From assembly GCF_001570985.1 (NCBI RefSeq), contig NZ_BCSS01000002.1, positions 1 to 64,000 of the forward strand: DNA of 64,000 nt, read 5' to 3'. Under the pieces are notes generated by a model. It made no database searches. It was not told the origin of the DNA and saw only the letters and a program-made list of their open reading frames with translations. The stretch's first letter is position 1, and every line of letters begins with the position of its first letter. The DNA comes from Janibacter limosus NBRC 16128. Lineage in GTDB: Bacteria > Actinomycetota > Actinomycetes > Actinomycetales > Dermatophilaceae. Shown here piece by piece: positions 23,630-31,102 of this stretch. The position numbers and the translations under genes are program-made.

Positions 23630-24910
23630 CTAGTCGACGCTCTTGATGTTGCGGATGAGCAGGGCCGCGCCGATGCCGATGACGGCGGCGAGCAGGTAGA
23701 GCGCCCGGTACCCGGCGGCATGGGTCTGGTGCGCCGCGAACCACGTGATGATCGGGCCGGCGATCGCGGGCGCAAGGACCTGCGGGAGGGCGTTGGCGAT
23801 GTTGATGACGCCCAGGTCGCGGGCTCGGTCGCCAGCGCGTGGCAGGACCTGGGTGATGAGGGCGAAGTCGACGGCGAGGTAGATGCCGTACCCGAGCCCG
23901 AGGATGACGGCTCCGACCAGGGCCGCCGGCCAGGTCTGGACGAAGGCGAGCAGCAGCGCGGCACAGGACATCACGAGCCCGGAGCCGATGACGAAGGGCT
24001 TGCGCACTCCCAGCCGGTCGGACCAGATGCCCGCGACGATCGCCGAGACGATGAGGACGCTCGCGTAGAGCAGGGTGAGGACGAGCACGCCGAGCTCGGG
24101 GTCCTCGACCTGCACGGCGTCGGTGAGGAAGAAGAGCAGGTAGAGGGTGCAGATGGAGTTGGCGATCGTCGCGAGGAAGCGGGTGGCCCACGCCCAGGCG
24201 AAGTCCGGGTGGCGCCGGGGCGAGATCCAGAAGCCGCGGAAGAAGGCGCCGACACCCATCGTCGGGAGCAGGCCACGGGGGAGCGGACGGTCCAGCGACC
24301 GCAGGACGAAGGGGGCGACCGCCACGAGGACGAGGACGGCCAGGACGAGATAGGCACCCTGCACGCCGACGACCAGCGTGGCGACGGCGGTGCCGGCGAC
24401 GATCCCCAGGGTCTGGGTCATCCCGACGACCCCGCTGACCAGCCCGCGCTGCTCGACGGGGACGAGGTCAGGGACCGCCGCGGTGAGCGCGGCCAGCGTG
24501 CCGTTGAGCCCTGCCTGCACCAGGCACCACGCGAGCATCATCGTCGGGACCGTCTCGGCGAGGGCGAGCAGGACGAGCCCGACCGAACCGACGAGCGTGC
24601 CACCGACCACCCACGGGACTCTCCGGCCGAAGCGTGAGGTCGTGCGGTCGCTCAGGGCGCCGGCGAGCGGGTTGGCCAGCGTCGAGATCAGGGCGCCGAC
24701 ACCGGTGACGAGCGAGAGCGTGGCCTCCTTGTGGTCGGGCGTCAGCGCAGCGGCCTGCAGCCCGAGGAGCACCTGGATCGGCCCGAACCAGCCGGCGCAC
24801 ATCCCGACGCCGGCCAGGCCGAGCCGGGCGATCCACCCGATCGGCACGGGGGTCGTGGGCTCGGCGAAGGGGTCGTGACCGTCGACGGTGACGGCCTCGG
24901 GAGGTTGCAT
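23630..24910 (-). CDS. MFS transporter, sugar-linked
   Basis: 426 residues with about 12 helices. Repeats of motif A appear as LAGALSDRTTSRFGRRVP and VAGIWSDRLGVRKP in the two halves, the pattern of glycoside/cation-symporter-like carriers. It is cotranscribed with the GH1 glucosidase, so beta-glucoside uptake is likely. The mRNA appears leaderless, with -10 TAGCAT 6 nt before ATG 24910. Confidence 0.87.
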   Translation of the reverse strand: MQPPEAVTVDGHDPFAEPTTPVPIGWIARLGLAGVGMCAGWFGPIQVLLGLQAAALTPDHKEATLSLVTGVGALISTLANPLAGALSDRTTSRFGRRVPWVVGGTLVGSVGLVLLALAETVPTMMLAWCLVQAGLNGTLAALTAAVPDLVPVEQRGLVSGVVGMTQTLGIVAGTAVATLVVGVQGAYLVLAVLVLVAVAPFVLRSLDRPLPRGLLPTMGVGAFFRGFWISPRRHPDFAWAWATRFLATIANSICTLYLLFFLTDAVQVEDPELGVLVLTLLYASVLIVSAIVAGIWSDRLGVRKPFVIGSGLVMSCAALLLAFVQTWPAALVGAVILGLGYGIYLAVDFALITQVLPRAGDRARDLGVINIANALPQVLAPAIAGPIITWFAAHQTHAAGYRALYLLAAVIGIGAALLIRNIKSVD

Positions 24911-24916
24911 GACCAG

Positions 24917-24933
24917 ATGCTACTCAGGAGTAG
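24917..24933 (-). promoter_or_regulatory. Leaderless promoter with inverted repeat before the MFS-GH1 operon
   Basis: Minus-strand -10 TAGCAT (24922-24917), 6 nt from the ATG, overlaps CTACT-CAGG-AGTAG (24920-24933). From the start codon outward this matches the element before the M20 gene at 17820 in base sequence and in spacing. Confidence 0.55.
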
Positions 24934-24979
24934 TCACAAAGTGTGGCGGCTGTCACACCTGACTGCCATGCTCGATGAC

Positions 24980-25345
24980 ATGGCACACGGAGACATCACG
25001 CACATCGACATCCCGGTCACCGACCTGTCGGCGGCCACGAGCTTCTACAGCGGCCTCTTCGGCTGGCAGATCGCCGAGGCTCCCGGCTACGAGGGCTATC
25101 CCATGTGGCAGGCCCCCAACAGGATCAGCGGTGGCGGGCTGGCGCCTCGCGGCGAGGGCTTCGAGCACCCGAGGTCCTATGTCGAGGTCGACTCGATCGA
25201 CGAGACCCTCACCAGGGTGGTCGAGTCGGGGGGCTCGGTCCTGATGGACAAGTCACCCATCTCGGAGACGAGCTGGTTCGCCGTCCTGTCCGACCCCGAC
25301 GGCAACCCGATCGGCCTCTACGAGGGGACGACCGAGACCGGCTGA
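24980..25345 (+). CDS. VOC-family (glyoxalase-like) protein
   Basis: 121 residues, one VOC module. It starts MAHGDITHIDIPVTDLSAAT, with FYSGLFGW and, near the end, VLSDPDGNPIGLYE, the paired beta-alpha-beta-beta-beta halves with possible metal ligands His and Glu. The substrate is unknown; members include dioxygenases, isomerases and resistance proteins. An in-frame ATG at 24968 would add four residues. Its 3' end overlaps the convergent MOSC gene by 28 nt. Confidence 0.8.
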   Translation: MAHGDITHIDIPVTDLSAATSFYSGLFGWQIAEAPGYEGYPMWQAPNRISGGGLAPRGEGFEHPRSYVEVDSIDETLTRVVESGGSVLMDKSPISETSWFAVLSDPDGNPIGLYEGTTETG

Positions 25346-26052
25346 CCCGAGCGCACGAGCCCGGGCACAATGACCTCGGCGTCCACGCCGAAGGGGAGCT
25401 CGCCGCTCGGGTGCGCTTGATCGGCCAGCGTCCGCAGGTGCGTCCGGTCGAGGAGCCCGCTCGCGGGGGCGATGTCGATGACCCGGCAGCGCGGGACGGC
25501 GCCGCGGACCCGGACGACGGCATCACCCAGGGCCAGGACGGTCCCGGGCTCGGGGTCGTGGTCGGCGCTGATGGTGAAGGTCGCCCTGAAGCGGGAGCTG
25601 TCCTGCTCGCCCAGCGTGGCCAGCGCGCCCGTCGTGACGATGGAGACCGGCGCGCCGTAGACGACCTCACCGGGACGGCCCACGCGCGCCAACCTCACCT
25701 CGCGGCCGAGGTGGCGAGCGATGACCTCGGCATGCGGTGAGTCCATGATCTCCAGCCGCGCGTCACGGCCCCAGTAGTCGCTCACGAGCGTCTCGCCCGT
25801 CGGCTCGGGTGCGCCCGTGACCGAGCCCGCGTCGGGCGTGCAGACGGCCAACGAGGAGCCGTCCCACCTGGCGTCGACGAGCACCATGCGTGGGTGCTCG
25901 ACCGTGCGCAGCACCCGGGCCCGGTCGACATCGACGAGGCAGAAGACTCGGTCGCCCACCGGGCCCCGGCGATCGAGCTGCACCTGCGTCAGGGCCGCGT
26001 GCCGAGCGCCCTTGAGCGGGGTGAGGCCGATCCGGGTGATGTGCACGGCCAC
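25318..26052 (-). CDS. MOSC-domain protein
   Basis: 244 residues. The N-terminal beta-barrel (MOSC_N, starting ITRIGLTPLKGARHAALTQV) is followed by a MOSC core with PRCRVIDIAPASG, where Cys marks the sulfur/molybdenum-cofactor site of this fold. Such proteins include the YcbX and mARC types, which use the molybdenum cofactor to reduce N-hydroxylated compounds. No moa or moe genes are present. The start is GTG 26052. It converges with the VOC gene, their ends overlapping. Confidence 0.82.
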   Translation of the reverse strand: MAVHITRIGLTPLKGARHAALTQVQLDRRGPVGDRVFCLVDVDRARVLRTVEHPRMVLVDARWDGSSLAVCTPDAGSVTGAPEPTGETLVSDYWGRDARLEIMDSPHAEVIARHLGREVRLARVGRPGEVVYGAPVSIVTTGALATLGEQDSSRFRATFTISADHDPEPGTVLALGDAVVRVRGAVPRCRVIDIAPASGLLDRTHLRTLADQAHPSGELPFGVDAEVIVPGLVRSGQPVSVVPS

Positions 26053-26073
26053 CAGTCAACCACCGGCCACACG

Positions 26074-26079
26074 TAGGCT
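26074..26079 (+). promoter_or_regulatory. -10 TAGGCT before the ArgE/DapE-like gene
   Basis: TAGGCT, 7 nt, then ATG at 26087. No ribosome-binding site fits in the gap, supporting leaderless transcription. Confidence 0.55.
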
Positions 26080-26086
26080 GCGGGGC

Positions 26087-27412
26087 ATGAGCGAGATCAC
26101 CGCGCCCGAGCAGGAGGTCGTGCGCATCTGCCGCGACCTGCTGCGCATCGACACGAGCAACTACGGCCCAGGTCAGGACGGGCCGGGGGAGCGAGAGGCG
26201 GCCGACTACGTCGTCGCCCAGCTGCGAGAGGTGGGGCTGGAGCCACAGGTCTTCGAGTCCGAGCCCGGTCGCACCACCGTCTCCATCCGCATCCCGGGCG
26301 CCGACCGCGAGCGCGGCGCACTGTGCATCCACGGCCACCTCGATGTCGTCCCGGCCGATGCGCAGGACTGGAGCGTTCCCCCCTTCGACGGGGTGGAGCA
26401 GGACGGCTGCCTCTGGGGGCGCGGCGCCGTCGACATGAAGGACATGGTCGCGATGATGCTCGCGTGCGTGCGGCAGCTGGCGCGCACCAGCACCGTGCCG
26501 CCGCGGGACCTGCTCTTCGTCTTCTTCGCGGACGAGGAGGCCGGTGGAGTCCTCGGCAGCCAGTTCATGGTCAAGGAACACCCAGAGGTCTTCGAGGGGG
26601 TCACCGAGGCGATCAGCGAGGTCGGTGGCTACAGCGTCACCGTCGAGGACGCGCAGGGGCAGCCGCACCGTGCCTACCTGCTCCAGACCGCTGAGAAGGG
26701 GATCGCCTGGCTCCACCTCGAGGCCAAGGGGACAGCCGGCCACGGCTCGGTCCCGACATCGGACAACCCGATCGTCCACCTCGCCGAGGCGATCTCTCGG
26801 ATCGACGCCCACAAGTGGCCACGGGAGTTCATCGTCTCCGTGCGTGGCCTGCTCGACGGGCTCTCCGAGATCACCGGCGTCGGCTACAGCGACGAGGACG
26901 CCGAGGCACTGCTCGAGCGCATCGGCCCGGCCGCCGGCTTTGTCAGAGGCGCCCTGCAGGACACGGCCAATGTGACCATGCTCGACGCCGGCTACAAGCA
27001 CAACGTGATCCCTCAGACGGCGTCCGCCGCGCTGGACTGCCGATTCCTCCCCGGCCACGAGGAGGACCTCATGGCGACCATCCGTGAGCTCGCCGGTGAG
27101 CACGTCGAGGTCGTCGTCGACCACAAGGACATCTCGCTGGACTCTCCCTTCGAGGGCGACCTCGTGGACCGTATGCGGGCAGCCCTGCTGGCGGAGGATC
27201 CCGAGGCGTCGATCCTGCCGTACTGCCTCTCCGGCGGCACGGACAACAAGGCGCTGTCGACGATCGGCGTGACCGGCTACGGCTTTGCACCGCTGCGGCT
27301 GCCCGCGGACCTGGACTTCGCGCCGATGTTCCACGGGATCGACGAGCGGGTGCCGCTGGAGTCCCTGGAGTTCGGGGCCAAGGTCCTGTGGCGCCTCGTC
27401 GAGGACTGCTGA
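26087..27412 (+). CDS. M20-family peptidase (ArgE/DapE/dipeptidase type)
   Basis: 441 residues. Motifs are CIHGHLDVVP (metal His and Asp), WGRGAVDMKDMVAM (bridging Asp), and FFADEEAGG (catalytic and metal Glu). The small dimerisation lid contains KGTAGHGSVPTSDNP. The cytosolic enzyme should release an acyl or amino-acid group from a small amide substrate. It is shorter and only distantly like the M20 enzyme at 16444-17820, so they are unlikely to be recent duplicates. The start is fixed by the -10 spacing. Confidence 0.88.
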   Translation: MSEITAPEQEVVRICRDLLRIDTSNYGPGQDGPGEREAADYVVAQLREVGLEPQVFESEPGRTTVSIRIPGADRERGALCIHGHLDVVPADAQDWSVPPFDGVEQDGCLWGRGAVDMKDMVAMMLACVRQLARTSTVPPRDLLFVFFADEEAGGVLGSQFMVKEHPEVFEGVTEAISEVGGYSVTVEDAQGQPHRAYLLQTAEKGIAWLHLEAKGTAGHGSVPTSDNPIVHLAEAISRIDAHKWPREFIVSVRGLLDGLSEITGVGYSDEDAEALLERIGPAAGFVRGALQDTANVTMLDAGYKHNVIPQTASAALDCRFLPGHEEDLMATIRELAGEHVEVVVDHKDISLDSPFEGDLVDRMRAALLAEDPEASILPYCLSGGTDNKALSTIGVTGYGFAPLRLPADLDFAPMFHGIDERVPLESLEFGAKVLWRLVEDC

Positions 27413-27418
27413 CAGGGC

Positions 27419-27619
27419 TCAGCGTGACGGGCGGGCCGGCGGACGCGGGACACGGATGATCTTGCGCCGCAGCCAGGCCCTCTGGACCCCGCTCAGGTAG
27501 ACGACGGTGCGGTGCAGCTCCCAGTGCCCGTACTCGGCGTGATCGGTCAGCTCTTGGCGGATGGCAGCGCGCCCAGCGCCCCTGGGGAACTGGACGGTGC
27601 GGAACTCGTACTCGGGCAT
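27419..27619 (-). CDS. DUF5703-like small conserved protein
   Basis: 66 residues beginning MPEYEFRTVQFPRGAG, with DHAEYGHWELHR and VWLRRKIIR-like end VQRAWLRRKIIRVPRP. This pattern matches a small actinobacterial family of unknown function (DUF5703, from memory). It is divergent from the acidic protein gene at 27658; the gap is 38 nt. An ATG at 27628 would add three residues. CACAAT lies 7 nt before ATG 27619 and may be its -10. Confidence 0.7.
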   Translation of the reverse strand: MPEYEFRTVQFPRGAGRAAIRQELTDHAEYGHWELHRTVVYLSGVQRAWLRRKIIRVPRPPARPSR

Positions 27620-27644
27620 CGGTGCCATTGTGGCCCAAGGGCTG

Positions 27645-27650
27645 TAGCGT
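27645..27650 (+). promoter_or_regulatory. -10 TAGCGT before the acidic protein gene
   Basis: TAGCGT, then 7 nt, then ATG 27658. It shares a 38-nt divergent gap with the small gene on the other strand. Confidence 0.55.
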
Positions 27651-27657
27651 CAGGCCC

Positions 27658-27981
27658 ATGAGCGACCCGCGCCCCGCACTCAATCAGCTGATCGCCGCCT
27701 TCGAGCGCCACCTCGAGGCCTCTTCCCAGCGTCGTGGCGAGGACGACCCGACGGTTGTCGCCGCCTACGAGGACCTCGCCGACGCCTTCGAGGCCTACGA
27801 CGACGCCCTCCATGACGCGACCGGAGAGATGACGCCCCTCGTGGTCGTCGACGAGCAGTTCATGGTCGACGACGACGACGATGATGACTCCGACGACTAC
27901 GACGATGACGAGGACGACCAGTCCTACTCCGGTCTCGACGGCGAGGACTACGACGCCGAGGAGTCCAAGAGCGGAGCCTGA
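27658..27981 (+). CDS. Conserved actinobacterial acidic protein
   Basis: 107 residues. The first 70 are a predicted helical region (ALNQLIAAFERHLEASSQRR, DLADAFEAYDDALHDATGE), followed by a disordered tail with seven consecutive Asp residues and further Asp/Glu runs. This plan is shared by a conserved actinobacterial family sometimes mislabelled primosomal protein. I know no proven function. The tail suggests binding to a basic partner or to divalent metal; CorA is encoded next door, convergent, but a link is speculative. Confidence 0.75.
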   Translation: MSDPRPALNQLIAAFERHLEASSQRRGEDDPTVVAAYEDLADAFEAYDDALHDATGEMTPLVVVDEQFMVDDDDDDDSDDYDDDEDDQSYSGLDGEDYDAEESKSGA

Positions 27982-27991
27982 CCGGCCGGGG

Positions 27992-28996
27992 TCAGAGCCA
28001 GCCGGACCGCTTGAAGAGGCGGTACAGCCCGAAGCACAGCAGCGCCATGGCGAGCAGGGCGAGCGGGTAGCCGTAGTAGAACTCGCCGTCGCCGACGTGC
28101 ACGCTCAGTGACAGCTCGGGCATGCCCTCGAAGTTCATGCCGTAGATCCCAGCGACCATCGTCGCCATGGCCGCCATGGCCGCCCACGCGGAGATCTTGC
28201 GCATGTCCTGGTTCTGCTGCACTCCGACCTGGGCGAGGTGGGCGCTCAGCACGTCCGAGAGCAGCCGGTCCTGGGACTCGGTGTTGTCGTTGACCAGGGA
28301 CAGGTGGTCGAAGACATCGCGGAAGAGCAACCGCAGCTCCTCGCTCGGCACCGGCGACACGGCGCCGACGAGCTGGGACAGTGGTCGCGCCAGGGGTAGG
28401 GAGGCCCGCTTGAACTCCAGGACCTCGCGCTTGAGCGCGTAGATCTCCCCGGTGTCGACGGTGCGGCCGGGGGAGAAGACTGCGGCCTCGATGTCGTCGA
28501 GGTCGGCCTGCAGCTCGTCCTCGATCTCCAGGTACTGGTCGACGACGAAGTCGATGATGGCGTGGAAGACGCCCCACGGCCCCAGCCGGAGCGCGTCATG
28601 GCCATGGTCCTCCAGCCGGGTGCGCAGACCCGCGAGCGGGCTGGCCCCGCCACGTCGCACGGTGACGATGTAGTCGGGACCGACGAAGACCATGATCTCC
28701 CCGGACTCGACGTCCGAGGTCTCCTCGACATAGCGCAGTGGCCGCAGCACGACGAAGTGCACGTCGCCGTAACGCTCGATCTTGGGGCGCTGGTCACCCT
28801 TGACGGAGTCCTCGATGGCGAGCGGGTGCAGCCCCAGCTGCTCGGAGACCTCGGCGAAGGTCCGTCGGGAGGGATCGCGCATGCCGATCCACAGGAAGTC
28901 GTCGCCGTCGCTCTCGCGGACCTGCGCCAAGGTCTGCCCGATGTCCTCGCACGGCAGGCGGCGTCCTGCGCTGTAGCGGGCTTGGTCCACGATCAT
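27992..28996 (-). CDS. corA: CorA-family magnesium/cobalt channel
   Basis: 334 residues. A large cytosolic funnel domain is followed by two C-terminal helices. The selectivity motif YGMNFEGMPEL contains the diagnostic GMN triplet at the end of the first helix. The C-terminus is basic (LFKRSGWL), as usual. CorA pentamers admit Mg2+. Start ATG 28996 has GACGAT 6 nt upstream, a possible leaderless -10. The gene is divergent from the histidine phosphatase and convergent with the acidic protein. Confidence 0.93.
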   Translation of the reverse strand: MIVDQARYSAGRRLPCEDIGQTLAQVRESDGDDFLWIGMRDPSRRTFAEVSEQLGLHPLAIEDSVKGDQRPKIERYGDVHFVVLRPLRYVEETSDVESGEIMVFVGPDYIVTVRRGGASPLAGLRTRLEDHGHDALRLGPWGVFHAIIDFVVDQYLEIEDELQADLDDIEAAVFSPGRTVDTGEIYALKREVLEFKRASLPLARPLSQLVGAVSPVPSEELRLLFRDVFDHLSLVNDNTESQDRLLSDVLSAHLAQVGVQQNQDMRKISAWAAMAAMATMVAGIYGMNFEGMPELSLSVHVGDGEFYYGYPLALLAMALLCFGLYRLFKRSGWL

Positions 28997-29033
28997 CCCG
29001 GCATCGTCTCAGGAGGTGCCCGCGCGCGGCGCC

Positions 29034-29039
29034 TAAGGT
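29034..29039 (+). promoter_or_regulatory. -10 TAAGGT before the histidine phosphatase
   Basis: TAAGGT, then 7 nt, then GTG 29047. The spacing chooses this GTG over the in-frame start at 29038, which lies within the hexamer. Confidence 0.55.
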
Positions 29040-29046
29040 GGGTGGC

Positions 29047-29763
29047 GTGGCGTACTGCATCCTCATCCGGCACGGGCGGTCGACCGCCAACACCCAAGGA
29101 GTCCTCGCGGGCTGGACGGAGGGGGTCGCTCTCGACGAGACCGGGGTCGAGCAGGCGCAGGCGCTCGTCGAGCGGCTGCAGGGCACACCGCTGGTGCACC
29201 TCGCGACCTCCCCGCTGCAGCGTTGTCGGGAGACCGCCCAGCCGCTGCTCGGTGCCTACGACCTCGACGCCCAGGTCCATGACGGGCTGGGGGAGTGCCG
29301 GTACGGGGCATGGACCGGACGTCCGCTCAAGGAGCTCGTCGACGAGCCGCTGTGGCGCACCGTGCAGGACCAGCCGAGCCAGGCTGTCTTCCCCGATGGC
29401 GAGTCCTACCCGGGTGAGTCGATCTCGGCGATGGCCGAGCGGGCCGTGGCCGCGATCCGTGAGATCGACGCCGAGGTCAGCAGCGCGCACGGAGCGCATG
29501 CCGTGTGGGCCGCGGTGAGCCACGGGGACGTCATCAAGGCGATCATCGCCGACGCGGTGGGGACCCCCCTCGACGACTTCCAGCGGGTGCACGTCGACCC
29601 GGCCTCGATCTCGGTCATCCACTACACCGACACGCGACCCATGCTGCTGCGCAGCAATGACACGGGCAGCTCCGCCCTGCGACCGCCGGCTCCCCAGCAG
29701 GACACCCCGGTGAGTGGGGACGCGGCGGTCGGCGGAGGCGCAGGACTAGGGTCTGAGTCATGA
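29047..29763 (+). CDS. Histidine phosphatase (phosphoglycerate-mutase-like)
   Basis: 238 residues. ILIRHGRSTANTQGVLAG contains the RHG motif whose histidine is phosphorylated, and AVSHGDVIKA has the second catalytic histidine. MSMEG/TIGR-type actinobacterial members share the arrangement with a downstream DUF3090 gene. The last 30 residues are a Ser/Pro/Gly-rich tail. The stop overlaps the next ATG (ATGA). This is the first gene of a likely cluster with DUF3090 and the SCO1664-like gene. The substrate is unknown. Confidence 0.85.
   Translation: MAYCILIRHGRSTANTQGVLAGWTEGVALDETGVEQAQALVERLQGTPLVHLATSPLQRCRETAQPLLGAYDLDAQVHDGLGECRYGAWTGRPLKELVDEPLWRTVQDQPSQAVFPDGESYPGESISAMAERAVAAIREIDAEVSSAHGAHAVWAAVSHGDVIKAIIADAVGTPLDDFQRVHVDPASISVIHYTDTRPMLLRSNDTGSSALRPPAPQQDTPVSGDAAVGGGAGLGSES
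29747..29752 (+). promoter_or_regulatory. Internal -10 TAGGGT before the DUF3090 gene
   Basis: TAGGGT, 7 nt, then ATG 29760. It lies inside the 3' end of the phosphatase gene, so DUF3090 may have both operon and leaderless mRNAs. Confidence 0.4.
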
Positions 29764-30287
29764 CCGTCGTCGAGTTCGACCCTCCGGAGCGCTTCGTGCT
29801 GGGCACCGTGGGCGCGCCCGGGCAGCGCACCTTCTTCCTCCAGGCGAGCGATGGCACCCGCCGGGTGCAGGTTGCCCTGGAGAAGCTGCATGCCCAGGTG
29901 CTCGCGGAGCGGATCGGTGAGCTCCTCGACCAGGTCGCCGGGCGCGAGGCGACCATCGCCGCGGCCGCGGCCGCAGCCGACAATGCCCCTCTCGACACCC
30001 CGATCGACGAGGACTTCCGGGTCAGCGCCCTCGCGCTGTCGTGGGACGACGACCGGCACATGGTGCTCATCGAGGCGCACGACCACGACCCGGACGAGGT
30101 CGACGAGCTCGACCCGCTCACGCAGCTCAACAGCCTGCGGGTCTCGTTGCACCCGGCCCAGGCCAGGGCCTTCGCCCGCCGGTGCGAGACCGTCGTGCGC
30201 GCCGGTCGTCCGCCCTGCCCCTTCTGCGGCGGACCGGTCGACGAGGGTGGCCACATCTGTCCCCGAGCCAACGGCTACAAGCGCTGA
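29760..30287 (+). CDS. DUF3090-family protein
   Basis: 175 residues. Typical family features are FVLGTVGAPGQRTFFLQA at the N-terminus and FRVSALALSWDDDRHMVLIE in the centre. The C-terminus has the zinc-ribbon-like CPFCGGPVDEGGHICPRANG, with three cysteines plus a histidine. Function is unknown. It is conserved next to the histidine phosphatase, SCO1664-like and mshC genes, suggesting a shared process. The 4-nt overlap with the phosphatase gene and 3-nt gap to the next gene indicate one operon. Confidence 0.87.
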   Translation: MTVVEFDPPERFVLGTVGAPGQRTFFLQASDGTRRVQVALEKLHAQVLAERIGELLDQVAGREATIAAAAAAADNAPLDTPIDEDFRVSALALSWDDDRHMVLIEAHDHDPDEVDELDPLTQLNSLRVSLHPAQARAFARRCETVVRAGRPPCPFCGGPVDEGGHICPRANGYKR

Positions 30288-30290
30288 CCC

Positions 30291-31079
30291 GTGGGTACAC
30301 CCCCTTCGCTCACCGACGGTGAGCTCGTCGTCCTGGGCCGTCACCCGCTCGCCAGCAATCTCGTGCTCGTCGCTGAGGTGCGACGAGCGGACGCTCCCGC
30401 CGTGACGGTCGCCTACAAGCCGGTGGACGGCGAACGTCCGCTGTGGGACTACCCCGACGGCACCCTCGCGGCCCGTGAGGTCGCTGCCTCGCGCATCGAC
30501 GCCTGGGGCCGCTTCGGCCTCGTGCCCGAGACGGTCTGGCGCGACGGGCCGCTCGGCCCCGGAGCGGTGCAGCGCTGGATCGGTGAGGTGACCAGCCTGT
30601 GCCCGACCCCGGTGGCGGTGACGCCGCCCGACGCGGTCCCCGACGGCAATCTCGTGGTCCTGGAGGGCGAGGACGAAGGGGGCCGCCCCCTGCTCCTGTC
30701 GCACCCCGATGACCCCCGGCTGAGGTCGATGGCCGTGCTGGACGCGGTCATCAACAACTCCGACCGCAAGGGCGGGCACATCCTGTCCCACGACGACCGC
30801 TTGTGGGGGATCGACCACGGGGTGGGGCTGGGTGCCGAGCCCAAGCTGCGCACCGTGCTGTGGGGGTGGGCCGGCGAGCCGATCCCGCAGGAGGACCGGG
30901 ACCGCCTCACGCACCTGGTCGAGGCCCTGGGGCGCGAGGACGTGGTCGCCGAGCTCACGGTCCTGCTCACCCGCCTGGAGGTCGATGCCCTGGGCGCTCG
31001 GGTGGAGTGGCTGCTGACCGCAGGCACCCACCCGGAACCCTCAGGGGAGTGGCCATCCATCCCGTGGCCACCGCTGTGA
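30291..31079 (+). CDS. SCO1664-family protein (kinase-like fold)
   Basis: 262 residues from GTG 30291. VLDAVINNSDRKGGHIL (NNSDRKGGH) and WGIDHGVGLG correspond to the catalytic HRD/N and DFG-like segments of PI3/PI4-kinase-like folds found in this family. It begins with LVVLGRHPLASNLVLVAEV and YKPVDGERPLWDYP. The conserved linkage in actinobacteria of phosphatase, DUF3090, this protein and MshC suggests a phosphotransfer step, but no reaction is known. It is the last gene before the separate promoter of mshC. Confidence 0.82.
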   Translation: MGTPPSLTDGELVVLGRHPLASNLVLVAEVRRADAPAVTVAYKPVDGERPLWDYPDGTLAAREVAASRIDAWGRFGLVPETVWRDGPLGPGAVQRWIGEVTSLCPTPVAVTPPDAVPDGNLVVLEGEDEGGRPLLLSHPDDPRLRSMAVLDAVINNSDRKGGHILSHDDRLWGIDHGVGLGAEPKLRTVLWGWAGEPIPQEDRDRLTHLVEALGREDVVAELTVLLTRLEVDALGARVEWLLTAGTHPEPSGEWPSIPWPPL

Positions 31080-31090
31080 CCCCGACCTCG

Positions 31091-31096
31091 TAGGCT
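31091..31096 (+). promoter_or_regulatory. -10 TAGGCT before mshC
   Basis: TAGGCT, then 6 nt, then GTG 31103; leaderless spacing. Confidence 0.55.
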
Positions 31097-31102
31097 GTCC
31101 GC

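Noticed and set aside
22346-24637. A 763-codon frame opposite the GH1 and MFS genes
   Set aside because: No recognisable fold and Asp/Gly/Arg-rich composition typical of antisense frames in high-GC DNA; both opposite genes have clear family motifs.
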